Shown: positions 34,201 through 44,400, counted from the first letter of the stretch. The stretch is 64,000 nucleotides of DNA from DATKJY01 sp964540105 (GCA_964540105.1 CAZILL010000001.1:496001-560000); one strand, 5' to 3'. Numbers and translations: made by a program. Notes: generated from the letters alone by a model not told the origin.

Positions 34201-34992
34201 CTACAAGTCCTTGAGACGAAACTTTCGGATCCCTACTGCCAGAGGAACCGCTGTCCAGATTCCCAGGGAGATTACCGCTATTCCGACTCCCAATGATGTT
34301 CCGAAGAACCGATTGAATACTGCCCCAGTATAACCCATCAGGGCTGCCCAATCTGTTTGAATCAATAGTGTCACTCTCGCCAAATCGATCGGATTGGCCA
34401 TGGAGGCTATCAGGAGCGGAGTTTCAAGTGGATAGTCCGAGAAGGTCATAGCCGCCAGCAGCACCAGGCCGTCATAGACGAGCGCCGTGAAGAGCCAGAC
34501 ACCGAGCGCGGCGGCGAGTCCCTTGCCACGATCATCGAAGATGATCGCCAGCAGAAAGGCAAGTGCGAGGAAGATGATGGTCAAAGTGGAGCCGATGACC
34601 AGCAGGAGAGACATTGAGATAAACTGGCTGCTCGACCAATCTCCGAGGATGGCTGTGGGTATCCCCACGCCGAGCACAAACCCCACGACAAGCGCAAAAG
34701 ACAGACCTGAAAACATCCCCAGGAAGACCGTTCTGCGCGCGATCGGCTGAGTAAGGACCAATTCGATGAACTCGCGCGAATTGTAGAAGTAGATCGTACC
34801 GAATAACGAAGCGACCAGCGGGATCAGGAAGAGGCAGACACTCATGAGACTTACCGCGACCTTAGCCGATTGCGCCTGAAGTTGAAACAGGCCAACGGTC
34901 ACAACCGCGAAGAAGGCCGTGTAGAGCAAACCCCAGCGATTGCGGGCGACATCACGGATCGCATACCAGGCCATGTGCAGAGTCAGCTTCAC
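34201..34992 (-). CDS. nosY: NosY: ABC-2 type permease for nitrous oxide reductase maturation
   Basis: A 263-residue membrane protein with six segments, starting MKLTLHMAWYAIRDVARNRWGLLYTAFFAVVTVGLFQL. Sequence FYNSREFIELVLTQPIARRTVFLGMFSGLSFALVVGFVLGVGIP and FRLKDL at the end are NosY features. With NosF it forms an ABC transporter that works with periplasmic NosD to build the copper centres of NosZ; a sulfur compound is a proposed cargo. Its ATG overlaps the NosF stop by 4 bases (34989-34992). Assigned by sequence and by its place between nosF and nosZ-cluster genes. Confidence 0.9.
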   Translation of the reverse strand: MKLTLHMAWYAIRDVARNRWGLLYTAFFAVVTVGLFQLQAQSAKVAVSLMSVCLFLIPLVASLFGTIYFYNSREFIELVLTQPIARRTVFLGMFSGLSFALVVGFVLGVGIPTAILGDWSSSQFISMSLLLVIGSTLTIIFLALAFLLAIIFDDRGKGLAAALGVWLFTALVYDGLVLLAAMTFSDYPLETPLLIASMANPIDLARVTLLIQTDWAALMGYTGAVFNRFFGTSLGVGIAVISLGIWTAVPLAVGIRKFRLKDL

Positions 34993-35699
34993 GCGGCTCC
35001 TCTTTCCAGCAGGCGGGCCACAGCCGCTTCGAGGCGCGGTTCCTGCGTCGCCAGCTTCAACTCGCGAATCGAGCCGGCAAAACGTACCCGCCCCTCCAGA
35101 AGCACAACGACGTTGTCGGCGATCTCATCGAGATCGCTCATGATGTGAGTTGTGATGAGGACGGTTCGCTCTCTTTGCCTCAAATAGAGCAGAAGCTCTT
35201 TAAGGCGAGTATTCGCGACCGGGTCGAGTCCCGCAGTCGGTTCATCACAAATCACGAGCGTGGGATCGTACATACAGGCGAGCAGGACGCTCAGTTTCTG
35301 ACGAGTACCGCCCGACATGGCTCGCACGCGCTTGGGAAGCTCCGACTCGAGTCCAAATAATTGAATCAGTTCCCGTTCCAGAGTAGCTTTTTCTTCGCGA
35401 AGCCCTTTGACGACGCTGATTATTTCCCGTCCGGTGAGGTCGAGTGGAAAGCGCGCGATTTGAGGAACGTAACCCAGGAACCGGCGATACGCACTCGAAC
35501 CGTCCAGCAGATAACCGTCAATAGTGATGTCCCCCGATGTCGGCGTCACAAGTCCGAGCAGCGACTTAATCAGCGTCGATTTGCCAGAACCATTGGGACC
35601 GATAACCCCTGTAATTTTGCCGCGCTCGATGGAGAGGCTGATCTCATGGAGCGCGACAAAACGAGCAAAGCGTTTATGGAGGCGGCTGATCTCGATCAT
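34989..35699 (-). CDS. nosF: NosF: ABC transporter ATPase for nitrous oxide reductase maturation
   Basis: The 236-residue ATPase has Walker A GPNGSGKST (34-42), the Q-loop VPQIARFPLDL, the signature MSGGTRQKLSVLLA, Walker B LVICDEPTAGLDP and a switch His in LITTHIMSDLDEIADN. The short N-terminus MIEISRLHKRFARFVALHEISL matches NosF better than other ABC subunits. It powers the NosFY complex. Overlaps nosD by 4 bases upstream (35696-35699) and nosY by 4 bases downstream. Confidence 0.92.
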   Translation of the reverse strand: MIEISRLHKRFARFVALHEISLSIERGKITGVIGPNGSGKSTLIKSLLGLVTPTSGDITIDGYLLDGSSAYRRFLGYVPQIARFPLDLTGREIISVVKGLREEKATLERELIQLFGLESELPKRVRAMSGGTRQKLSVLLACMYDPTLVICDEPTAGLDPVANTRLKELLLYLRQRERTVLITTHIMSDLDEIADNVVVLLEGRVRFAGSIRELKLATQEPRLEAAVARLLERGAA

Positions 35700-36988
35700 G
35701 TGATCGGCCTCATACGGGGCTTCGCATCAACGAGCGCTTCTGGGGTAAAAGTCGGCACCACTCGTTCCGCCAGATTGAGGACATCAACCAAGAGGCTGCG
35801 CACGAGCACGAGGGTAGCGGGATCTGACTCGACCAACAGGCTGTATAGGGAAACCGGGCGGTAAGGTTCATCGCCGAAACCATCACGATCGAGGTCAAAA
35901 CCGCGATACGGACTCCAGTAGTTGCCGGAGAAACTGCTGAATGTTTGGCGACTGTTGGTCGCTACTTGAAATGAATTGTCGATGAAGTCATTCTGTTCGA
36001 TCACGCTCTGCACGCAGTTGGCCATAATCTTTATTGCCCACCCGTTGCCGGTGAAGCGATTTCGCTCAATGTGGATACGGTCGGAACCTTCCATATGAAT
36101 GCCGATAGAGTTGCGCGTGAAGTGGTTGCGGAGTACGCGGCTGTCCTTGATATCTTTCAGAAGCAGCCCGTACGACGCCGATCCCCAACTATCCTCGAAG
36201 TGATTCTCGATCATGTCGACATGATCGGTGTACATCACGGCGACACCCGCGCCATTGTGTATGAACCCGTTTCTTTCATACCGACAAGAGTCCGAGAACA
36301 TGAAGTGGAGGCCGTATCTGAGATTCGACTCGCTTCTATTGTCCGCGATCAGGCTGCTGGTGACAAACTCGAGATAAATGCCGTCGCGGTGCCCCTCTAT
36401 GATGTTGTCCGTAATCGCGATATGAGAACAGCTCCAGAGGTGTATCCCGTTGCCGGCGGTAGTTAGCTGCTTCGACGCGCCTGCGATATCGTTAGCGCTT
36501 ATACGACAGTGGTGAGACTTCGCCAGATACACGGCGAAGAAGTTGTCACGGAAGCGGTTTCCTCTTACCTCGCAATCGACCGCGCCGTTCAGGAGTATGG
36601 CGGCGTGCTCCTTGATGAAGCTGACCGGCACACCGCGCAGTTCAAAACCGGAGACGGAAACGTTGGACGCACTTATCTCCAGAATGGGTCCTCGTTGATT
36701 GGCATCAATGACGGGCCAATCCTGGCCGATCAGCGTGATCGACTTCGTCACGCGTAAGCCAGACTCCTCGTAATGTCCCCGTGCGACTCTTATGGTATCG
36801 CCCGACGCGGCGATCTCAATTGCTTCGACGATCGTTCTTACGTGACCGGTGGGGTGAACAGCAATGATTGTCGCGTTGGTACTCGCGAAGGAAATGAAGG
36901 TGGTAGTCGCACCGATCGTGAGGCTCGAAGCCAGTGCGCGAAGAGACCGGATCGAACGCCCGACGATGCGCAATGGCCGATTCGTCAC
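35696..36988 (-). CDS. nosD: NosD: periplasmic beta-helix copper-site assembly protein
   Basis: The GTG at 36988 overlaps the NosL stop (GTGA) and is preceded by GGAG, which suits the signal-peptide-like N-terminus; the frame is open to 37042 but less suitable. The 430-residue product is a right-handed beta-helix (parallel coil) protein of the NosD/CASH type: repeating turns such as VSGFELRG, NRFRDNFFAVYLAKSHHCRISAND, IHLWSCSHIAITDNIIEGHRDGIYLEF, NLRYGLHFMFSDSCRYERN and GIHMEGSDRIHIERNRFTGN. It ends with FSGNYWSPYRGFDLDRDGFGDEPYRPVSLYSLLVE, a C-terminal NosD signature. It works with NosFY in maturing NosZ's copper clusters. Confidence 0.9.
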   Translation of the reverse strand: MTNRPLRIVGRSIRSLRALASSLTIGATTTFISFASTNATIIAVHPTGHVRTIVEAIEIAASGDTIRVARGHYEESGLRVTKSITLIGQDWPVIDANQRGPILEISASNVSVSGFELRGVPVSFIKEHAAILLNGAVDCEVRGNRFRDNFFAVYLAKSHHCRISANDIAGASKQLTTAGNGIHLWSCSHIAITDNIIEGHRDGIYLEFVTSSLIADNRSESNLRYGLHFMFSDSCRYERNGFIHNGAGVAVMYTDHVDMIENHFEDSWGSASYGLLLKDIKDSRVLRNHFTRNSIGIHMEGSDRIHIERNRFTGNGWAIKIMANCVQSVIEQNDFIDNSFQVATNSRQTFSSFSGNYWSPYRGFDLDRDGFGDEPYRPVSLYSLLVESDPATLVLVRSLLVDVLNLAERVVPTFTPEALVDAKPRMRPIT

Positions 36989-38145
36989 CGTTTCTCCGTG
37001 AGCTTCCAAGTGCGAGCTACGATACGCTTCACGTCTGACCAATCGACGACCTTGCCTCCGGCAGACTGAACAAGAGTGTCGACATCAGCTTGTGATGCGA
37101 CCGCGACCAAGCCGACCCCCATCGGGCTCTTCTGGCGTTCTGTAGCTACAATCATCGCTTTCGAAGCTTCGAGAAATGTGCCGGGATTGTTGAAGCTGGT
37201 AAGCCACCGTGAACGAACCTGTAGCGCAGACTGTTCCATCTTAATGTCGTCGGCGGCAAGGCACTCGATGGAGTCGTATTTTAGCACTTTTCCTTTGGCA
37301 TTCACCAACTCGGAGCCGAACCGCTGATCGGCGATAGTCATCCTGCAATAATCGCACTGATCAACACCATACTGAATTGGAGATGGTCCATGACCACTGC
37401 AGGAAAGAATGGTCGTCGACAGTAGCAGTGCCGCGAAGCCTGCCAGTGCACTCGATCCAACGGAAATATAGCGTCGAGATCGCCTCCATTCAAAAAGCCA
37501 GATCAGCGCGCCGAGGGCAAAAGAAGCGATAGCGAACCAGCCGCCGATTCCGGGAAGAGAGATAGCTCTGAAATTGAGGAGTTTCTTGGAGCCGATGACC
37601 GGCGGTTGATAACTCATCCCGGGCACTTTGATGATCGCATGCAGGGTATCCAGGTTGTGACCATAGTCGTAACCCCAGAGATAGAAGTCAACCAGTCCCG
37701 CCACCGACACCGCAAGGAATAGCAGGAGCCAGATCAACAGGAGTGTCCGTTTTCCCAGAGCAGCTACGATCAGGCCCGTGATCATCACGAAGCGCATGAT
37801 CCAGGGCATGATGCGAAGCTCCGGGATCGACTCCGGATTGATCTGCTTCATGCCGATGTAGTGATTAAGATTGTTGATTTTGTTCAGATCACCCGGATGC
37901 TGCCCCTGCATCTGGTTGATCCAGATTTCCAGGCCTAACCCTTCGGGATACTGGGGAGCATCAAGGGATATCTCCCAGAGCGGATAGTAGTAGGTTGCCG
38001 AGAGCAACAAAGCGGCAATGACCAGAATCACGCGCGAAGCGAGCCCCAGGCGCTCTGGCTTTCTCTGAAACGAATTCCGTTCACCCGACTTTGCGGACGA
38101 TCCCGCGGTATCCGTGGAATCGTCCTTCGCGGAGTTTGGTGTCAC
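36985..38145 (-). CDS. nosL: NosL domain fused to a multi-pass membrane domain
   Basis: NosL is normally a small periplasmic lipoprotein of about 180 residues that delivers copper to NosZ. Here (386 residues, GTG start) the NosL part is the C-terminal 140 residues, opening SCSGHGPSPIQYGVDQCDYCRMTIADQRFGSELVNAKGKVLKYDSIECLA, with the copper-binding C-x-x-C-R-M (Cys264, Cys267, Met269). Before it lie about 235 residues with five membrane segments (38-55, 115-131, 134-155, 200-218, 232-248) and the motif YYYPLWEISLDAPQYPEGL plus NKINNLNHYIGM. This membrane part resembles a separate protein encoded near nosL in other clade II clusters; I am not sure of its function. It starts 17 bases after nosZ. 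Confidence 0.85.
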   Translation of the reverse strand: MTPNSAKDDSTDTAGSSAKSGERNSFQRKPERLGLASRVILVIAALLLSATYYYPLWEISLDAPQYPEGLGLEIWINQMQGQHPGDLNKINNLNHYIGMKQINPESIPELRIMPWIMRFVMITGLIVAALGKRTLLLIWLLLFLAVSVAGLVDFYLWGYDYGHNLDTLHAIIKVPGMSYQPPVIGSKKLLNFRAISLPGIGGWFAIASFALGALIWLFEWRRSRRYISVGSSALAGFAALLLSTTILSCSGHGPSPIQYGVDQCDYCRMTIADQRFGSELVNAKGKVLKYDSIECLAADDIKMEQSALQVRSRWLTSFNNPGTFLEASKAMIVATERQKSPMGVGLVAVASQADVDTLVQSAGGKVVDWSDVKRIVARTWKLTEKR

Positions 38146-38162
38146 TCAGTTCACATCCATCG

Positions 38163-40079
38163 TCAGTTTGACACGCGAATCCAGCCCTGCATCTCCTGGT
38201 GGAGAGCTGAGCAGAAATCGGTGCAGTAGAACGGGACCACGCCGGCGAGCTTCGGCTCCCATGTAATCGTCCGGGTTTGTCCAGGCATGATGAGCAGTTC
38301 GGAGTTCTGCGCTCCCATGACACTAAAGCCGTGCGGTACATCCCAATCCTGTTCGAGGTTGGTGACATGGAAATAGACTTTGTCGCCGACCTTGACGCCC
38401 TCGATATTGTCAGGCGCGAAGTGCGTGCGAATTGTACTCATGTACACGTGAACGTTCTTTCCATCTCGCTCAATTCGAGCTTGTCCCTCGGCTTTGATCG
38501 CATGCGGATTCTGATTTTCATCGATTGAGTACCAGCGAACGGAGCGATCTTTGATGAGCGTGCTCGGGCACGCCTGTGCGTAGTGCGGCTCACCTATGGT
38601 CGGGAAGTCGAGAAGCAGTTTCATCTTGTCGCCGGTAATATCGATCAGTTGCGCCGATTGAGTCAATTCCGGACCGGTCGGCAGGTAGCGGTCCTTAGTG
38701 ATCTTGTTGAGGGCCACGACATACTTGCCATAGGGTTGCTTGGTGTCCCCTCCGGGGATCATCAGGTGGCCAATAGAGTAGTAGGTCGGAATGCGGTCAA
38801 CAACTTCCCATGTCCCGAGTTTCCATTTGACGATCTCGGAAGACAGGAACATCGACGTGTAGCCGAATCCTTTTCCGTCGAACTCGGTGTGCAGCGGGCC
38901 GAGTCCCGGTTCTTTCACTTCGCCAGCCAGTACGGATTCGTACTTGACGATCGGAATGCCATCAAGCTCACCCTCAAAAGCTTTCGCTTCGACCGCTGAC
39001 TTGAATTTGCTGAACGAATGGACAGGAATCAGGGCGGCGAGCTTTCCGCCGGCCACGATGTACTCACCTGAAGGATCGACGTCGCATCCATGTGGAGATT
39101 TGGGGGTCGGAATGTAGTACACCAGCCCCGGATTCTCTTTCGCCACTAGCACCGGAACCTCGGAGATGACTTCACTCTGGCCCACGTCGGCTTTGTCCAT
39201 ATAGTTGTGGTAGTGCGGCGCCTTCCAAGTCTGCCCCTTCCCCTGGGCGATCAACTCTTCGGCGAGCTTCCAATTGACAGCCGCCACGTAGTCCTTGTCG
39301 TTTTGCGAAGCGTTGACCTCGAGCTGGGTGTTCGCCTGCTCGGAGTTATAGGAACTGAAGAATGACCAGCCGTAGGAAGGTCCCTTGCCGGAACGCGAGA
39401 GGTCGTAGTTTATCCCCGGCACCAGAATCTGGAAGGCGATCTTCATGCGTCCGGTCGACGAATCGACCTTAATGAAAGAGATCGTTCCCTTGAAATTCTC
39501 CTTGTATGAATTGATGGGCACGTCCTTCTGCGGAATCGGCACACTGAATCGGGTCGAAGCCACGACATACTCAGTGTTTGGCGTCAGGAATGGGGAACCA
39601 TGGTTGCCGCCGGAGTTGGGAATCTCGATTGTTTCCACGGTCTCAAACGTGGTCAGATCGAGTCGCGCGATTCGGGGTGTGTTGTTACCGTTTATGAAGA
39701 GCCACCGACCATCAGTCTGACCTGCTGTCATAGAGAGTTGCGGGTGATGGGCATCGTCCCACGGTATGAAGCCGTGCGTGGTCATCAGGAGCGGCTTGGT
39801 CTCCTCAGAGTAGCCGTACCCTTTTTCGGGGTCCTGGCTGAAGACGGGTATGACACGAAAGAGCCGACCGGAGGGAAGGCCATAGACCGACACCTGGCCG
39901 CTGAAGCCGCCCGACATGAAGGCATAGAATTCGTCGTAAGTCCCCGGGGCCACGTAAACCTTGGCAGCCGCATCACCGAAGCCGCCCGCTTCCTGCTTTT
40001 TGGCGCAACCTGAGCATAGCGTCAGTAAGAATGCACAGGCCAGTACGGCGATCACACCGCGCTGATAATACTGTTTCAT
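38163..40079 (-). CDS. nosZ: NosZ: clade II nitrous oxide reductase, lipoprotein type
   Basis: A 638-residue copper enzyme that reduces N2O to N2, the last step of denitrification. The leader MKQYYQRGVIAVLACAFLLTLCSGC ends in a lipobox (Cys25) and lacks the Arg-Arg of the Tat type, so it is the Sec-exported clade II (atypical) form. The beta-propeller holds the CuZ histidines (TTHGFIPWDDAHHPQLS, NSGGNHGSPF, and others) and the cupredoxin end holds CuA: HVTNLEQDWDVPHGFSVMG and PFYCTDFCSALHQEMQGW, with the C-x3-C, His and Met ligands. AAGGAGG ribosome site precedes the ATG. Electrons probably come from the cytochrome c just upstream. Confidence 0.95.
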   Translation of the reverse strand: MKQYYQRGVIAVLACAFLLTLCSGCAKKQEAGGFGDAAAKVYVAPGTYDEFYAFMSGGFSGQVSVYGLPSGRLFRVIPVFSQDPEKGYGYSEETKPLLMTTHGFIPWDDAHHPQLSMTAGQTDGRWLFINGNNTPRIARLDLTTFETVETIEIPNSGGNHGSPFLTPNTEYVVASTRFSVPIPQKDVPINSYKENFKGTISFIKVDSSTGRMKIAFQILVPGINYDLSRSGKGPSYGWSFFSSYNSEQANTQLEVNASQNDKDYVAAVNWKLAEELIAQGKGQTWKAPHYHNYMDKADVGQSEVISEVPVLVAKENPGLVYYIPTPKSPHGCDVDPSGEYIVAGGKLAALIPVHSFSKFKSAVEAKAFEGELDGIPIVKYESVLAGEVKEPGLGPLHTEFDGKGFGYTSMFLSSEIVKWKLGTWEVVDRIPTYYSIGHLMIPGGDTKQPYGKYVVALNKITKDRYLPTGPELTQSAQLIDITGDKMKLLLDFPTIGEPHYAQACPSTLIKDRSVRWYSIDENQNPHAIKAEGQARIERDGKNVHVYMSTIRTHFAPDNIEGVKVGDKVYFHVTNLEQDWDVPHGFSVMGAQNSELLIMPGQTRTITWEPKLAGVVPFYCTDFCSALHQEMQGWIRVSN

Positions 40080-40127
40080 TGGTATCCTCCTTGTATGGGT
40101 CTTGTAATGTCCTAAGCTTCGCTTTTC

Positions 40128-40670
40128 CTATTGAGCTGTTGGCGGGGGGGGCGGAACGCCGAACCCTGGTTGCTGTTCTGCGGGAACGGCCGGCTTGCCA
40201 ACCTCTGAGCGGAGAAACTCCAGAAGATCATTGGCGTTTTCACGGGTGATCCCCTGGATGGTCATGTACTGTGCATACTGCGCAACCAATTTCTTTCCGT
40301 CGGGGTGGAGTTTCCCCATCTGCTCGGGATTCAGAATCTGGTTGAGTACGTATTCGGACGAGCGACGTTTAGTGACATCGCGCAAAGGCGGGCCAGTCTT
40401 CTTCATATCCAGATAGTGACAGGTTGCGCACTTCTTGATGAAGAGCTCCTGCCCCGAAGTCGCCCTGGCGGGATCAACCGGCGCCAGTTTAACGTCTTCT
40501 GTGACAGGGCCTATGCCATGTTCAGTCTCCCAGCTGTTCAGGTTCCCTTGCGTCCAGCGCGCTACTCGCTCAGCATCGGTTTCCGGGGTTGACGAGCACC
40601 CGCTGATTCCCCACCAGCTGACGAGGGCGGCGAGAAGCAGAGTCGCTTTGTTTGTGAACGGTTTTCTCAT
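40128..40670 (-). CDS. Lipoprotein cytochrome c for the nitrous oxide reductase operon
   Basis: The start at 40670 (GAGGAT upstream) gives a lipoprotein leader MRKPFTNKATLLLAALVSWWGISGC (Cys25); the open frame extends upstream to 40805 but adds a non-leader sequence. The 180-residue mature protein has one heme-binding CATCH (residues 81-85) with GPPLRDVTKRRSSEYVLNQILNP, and Met136 in YAQYMTIQGIT as the likely sixth ligand; the C-terminus is Pro-rich. Cytochromes of this kind pass electrons to clade II NosZ. It lies 140 bases downstream of the Rrf2 gene and 48 upstream of nosZ. Confidence 0.9.
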   Translation of the reverse strand: MRKPFTNKATLLLAALVSWWGISGCSSTPETDAERVARWTQGNLNSWETEHGIGPVTEDVKLAPVDPARATSGQELFIKKCATCHYLDMKKTGPPLRDVTKRRSSEYVLNQILNPEQMGKLHPDGKKLVAQYAQYMTIQGITRENANDLLEFLRSEVGKPAVPAEQQPGFGVPPPPPTAQ

Positions 40671-40809
40671 GAAAGACAATCCTCTTGCTATGGATAATGT
40701 GATTGATTCTCTTGGCACACATGCTGGACGACGGTTCCCTAGGAACCGGAGCAGTCCGACGGGAGCGTTCTTGCGATAGTAGGGAGAGAGCATATTCACT
40801 GACATATAT

Positions 40810-41244
40810 CTAATTCCTCAAAGCGTTGCTATCAAGTTCTTTCGCGAGACTTGCGAGGGTGGTTGTCTCGAACATCTGCTTCAGATCTTCGCGCCGCTTC
40901 GCCCAGGATGCGTGAAGCGGGCACGGGGTTTTTTCTCCGCAGCCGGGGAGTCCGAGAGCGCACTCCGTGAAAAGGGTCATGCCATCGACGGCGGCGATCA
41001 CATCAACAAGTGTGATCTCTTGTGCCGGTCGGGCCAGGCCGATCCCGCCTTTAGGGCCGCGAAACGACTCCATGATCCTCGCTTCTGTCAGCACCTGCAT
41101 GATTTTGGTAAGGAAATGGAAGGAAAGATCCAGCTCGTCAGAAAGCTCGTGGATAGGAATGAACTTGCGGCCGTCCCGGGTTTCCTTGACCGAGACGAGC
41201 AGGGCGGCACGGATGGCATAGGTACAGCCTTTTGAGAACAGCAT
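40810..41244 (-). CDS. Rrf2 family Fe-S regulator, NsrR-like NO sensor
   Basis: A 144-residue Rrf2 protein. The winged helix (YAIRAALLVSVKETRD..FIPIHELSDELDLSFHFLTKIMQVLTEARIMESFRGPKGGIGLARP) is followed by the three-cysteine loop LFTECALGLPGCGEKTPCPLHASW (Cys95, Cys102, Cys108), as in NsrR and RsrR-type regulators whose Fe-S cluster reacts with NO. It is the first gene of the operon that continues through cytochrome c, nosZ and the rest, so it should report NO or redox to this cluster. The promoter would be in 41245-41457. Confidence 0.9.
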   Translation of the reverse strand: MLFSKGCTYAIRAALLVSVKETRDGRKFIPIHELSDELDLSFHFLTKIMQVLTEARIMESFRGPKGGIGLARPAQEITLVDVIAAVDGMTLFTECALGLPGCGEKTPCPLHASWAKRREDLKQMFETTTLASLAKELDSNALRN

Positions 41245-41457
41245 AACAGGTTTCAGATTTAAGAGTCTTGTATCCGTATATATCGGCTGTCAACCGGCCT
41301 GTCAAGGGGAATTTGTGAACTGTTTCACCGAAATCTACTGTGGTTGTGAGAAGCAGATTCGGACTGAGCGCGTGAACCCGAAGGTCAGGAGAACCTCGTC
41401 TCCTGGCCTCGTAACTCTCTGTGCCACTATGATTAACCTGCTGTCAACCGTCGACCT
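41245..41457 (-). promoter_or_regulatory. Promoter region of the nos operon
   Basis: On the minus strand TTGACA occurs at 41293-41288, followed by the A/T-rich GATATATACGGATACAAG as a possible -10, and the palindromic AAGAGTCTT (41261-41269). These lie about 20-50 bases before the Rrf2 start and could serve as the operon promoter with an Rrf2-type operator. The -10 is not a good match. Confidence 0.35.
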
Positions 41458-44400
41458 CTATCCTGCCGAAGCGCTCCGTTTATGGTGCCCAACATAGTAG
41501 AGAATCGGAACAGCCATGCGGCTGATCAGAAGTGATGCGATTTCGCCTGCCATCAATGAAATGGCCAGTCCCTGGAAAATGGGATCGAAGAGAATCACTC
41601 CCGCACCGACAATGACAGCGCCTGCCGTCAACACCATCGGCCTGAACCTCACTGCGCCCGCGTCGACGACCGCGTCCGCCAGTGTCATTCCTTGCTTCAG
41701 GCGCAATTCGATGAAGTCCACAAGAATGATGGAGTTTCGAATTACGATCCCGGCTCCGGCCATGAAACCAATCATCGAAGTGGCCGTAAAGAACGCCCCC
41801 ATCATCCCGTGGGCAGGCAGAATGCCGATCAGGGAGAACGGAATCGCGGCCATAACGATGATCGGAGTCAGCATGGAGCCGAACCATCCGACCATCAGGA
41901 TGTAGATCAGAATCAGCACCGCCGCAAAGGCGATCCCCAGATCGCGGAACACTTCGAGAGTAATGTGCCACTCGCCATCCCATTTGAGGACCGGCTCCGC
42001 GGTCATGAAGGGTTGACGGGAGTTCAGGATTTCGAGCTTCGATTCACGGCCGCCATAATGCGTCATGTCGAGTTGTTGCAGTTTCTTGTTCATGTCGCTG
42101 ACTGCGTACGCCGGGCTTTCCGCTTCTCCTCCTACGTCGCCGATGACGTAGGTAACCGGCATGAGGTTCTTGTGATAGATAGTCTTGTCAACAATACGCT
42201 CCTCGACTCGCACGAATTCTGAAAGCGGCAGGAGCGCCGGGGTTCCGTCGACGTTCCGGGTTGCGGCTCGCACCTTGAGATTAAGGAGCTGCGGAATGGT
42301 GGACTTCTCAGGGCGCGGGAGTTCGAGAACCAGGGCAACATCCTCGCGCTCGCTTGGTCGATGGACGATATCGATCCGGGCGCCGGTAGCAGCCATTGAA
42401 AGTGTCTGTGAAATCTGATTCGCGCTGATGCCGTGAAGAGCGGCCTTCTCGTGATCGAACATGAAGGTCAGTTTTCGCTGATCCTCTTCCAGATAAGCAT
42501 CGACATCCACCACACCGGGCGTCGACTTGAAGATGTTTCTCACCTCGTGCGCAAGTGCAGTCCGCGACGAGTCGGTGGGTCCGTAGATTTCGGCCACCAG
42601 GGTCTGTAGCACGGGCGGACCCGGAGGGACTTCGGCCACAGCCACGCGTGCGTTGTACTTCACGGCGATGTCGTGGACACGCGGGCGAACACGCTTGGCG
42701 ATATCGTGACTTTGCGCCGAACGTTCATGGCGCGACAAGAGATTGACTTGTATGTCAGCCACCGGTGCTCCCCGACGGAGGAAATAGTGCCGGACGAGGC
42801 CGTTGAAGTTGAACGGCGCGGATGTTCCGGCGTAGATCTGGTAGTTGACAACCTCAGGTTCGCGCGCAATCGATCCCGCGATTTCTCGCGCCGCCTGAAC
42901 GGTATGCTCCAGAGTACTCCCCTCAGGCATGTTGATGATAATCTGAAATTCGTTCTTATTATCAAAGGGAAGCATCTTGACGTGAACGAAACCAATTACG
43001 ACCAGCAAGGCAGCGCCCAGGAAAGCCATGATGATGGCGGCAAGGAAGTAGCGACGGGTTCGAGCGCTGTGTATGAGTCGGCCCATAATCCGCCGATAGA
43101 GCAAGGTTCCTTTGTCTTCGACGCTGGCGGCATGGCCGGCCAGATGCTCCCGCCCGTTCTTCCACGAGAGCACTCGCACTGCCGCCCAGGGAGTAACAAT
43201 GAACGCGACCAGGAGGGAGAAGAGCATCGCGGCCGTGGCGCCAATGGGGATCGGCCTCATGTACGGTCCCATCAGTCCTCCCACGAAGGCCATCGGGAAG
43301 ACAGCCGAGATTACCGCCCATGTCGCCAGGATAGTCGGGTTGCCGACCTCGGCGATAGCCTCTATCGCAACTTTGGCCCAGGCTCGTCCCTGATTATGTA
43401 TCAGATGCAAATGGCGAGTGATGTTCTCGACAACAACGATGGCGTCATCCACCAATATGCCAATCGAGAAGATGAGCGCAAAGAGGGTGATACGATTCAG
43501 GGTGAAGCCTGTCAGGTAGAAGGTCAGCAGGGTGAGGGCTAAAGTTGAAGGGATGGCCAGGGCGACAATCAGCGATTCCCGCCAGCCCAGGAAGACCAGA
43601 ATGAGCAGCGACACGCTCACCACCGCAATGAACATGTGGAGGAGCAACTCATTCGATTTCTCCTCAGCGGTCTCTCCATAGTGGCGGGTGATGGTCACCT
43701 CGACGTCGCGGGGAATGATAGACCCCTTGAGTCGCTCAATCTTCTCAAGCACGCGATTGGCAACTTCGATGGCGTTTGTTCCTGCGCGTTTGGCCAGCGA
43801 GAGCGTAACCCCAGCCTCTTCTTCATTGCGGGTGCCTTGAGCGCTCTTCCCTCCGAAGAGAACAACCTGCGACATTTCTTCCGGACCATCGACCACGGTC
43901 GCTACGTCGCGAACGTACACCGGAGCGCCATTGGCGACCGTCAATACAAGATTCTTAACATCGTCACTGCTGCTCAGGAAGCCACCGGTTTCCACCACAA
44001 TCTCTCGGTTTCCCTGGTCAAGTGATCCGGCCTTGGATTGTCGATTGGCCTGTTGCAGGGTAGCAGCGACGGCTAAGGGATCGAGTTCACGTGCGGCGAG
44101 AGCTTCTGGGTCAAGTTGCACACGAACCTGTCGGCGCAGACCTCCGATGATGATGGTCTCCGAGACGTCTGTAACCTGTTTGACCTGATCCTCGACTTCG
44201 GCGACCAAGCGGCGCAGCATGAGATGATCCTGAGTCCGACTGTGGAAGGTCAACGCCAGGATGGGGACGTCGTCGATGGAACGCGGTTTGAGGAGTGGGA
44301 ACGCGACCCCTGGCGGAATCTTGTCGAAATTTGACTGCAGTTTCTGGTTCAACTTGACGAGGCTTCGCTCGATGTCCTGTCCCACGAGATATCTGACAAT

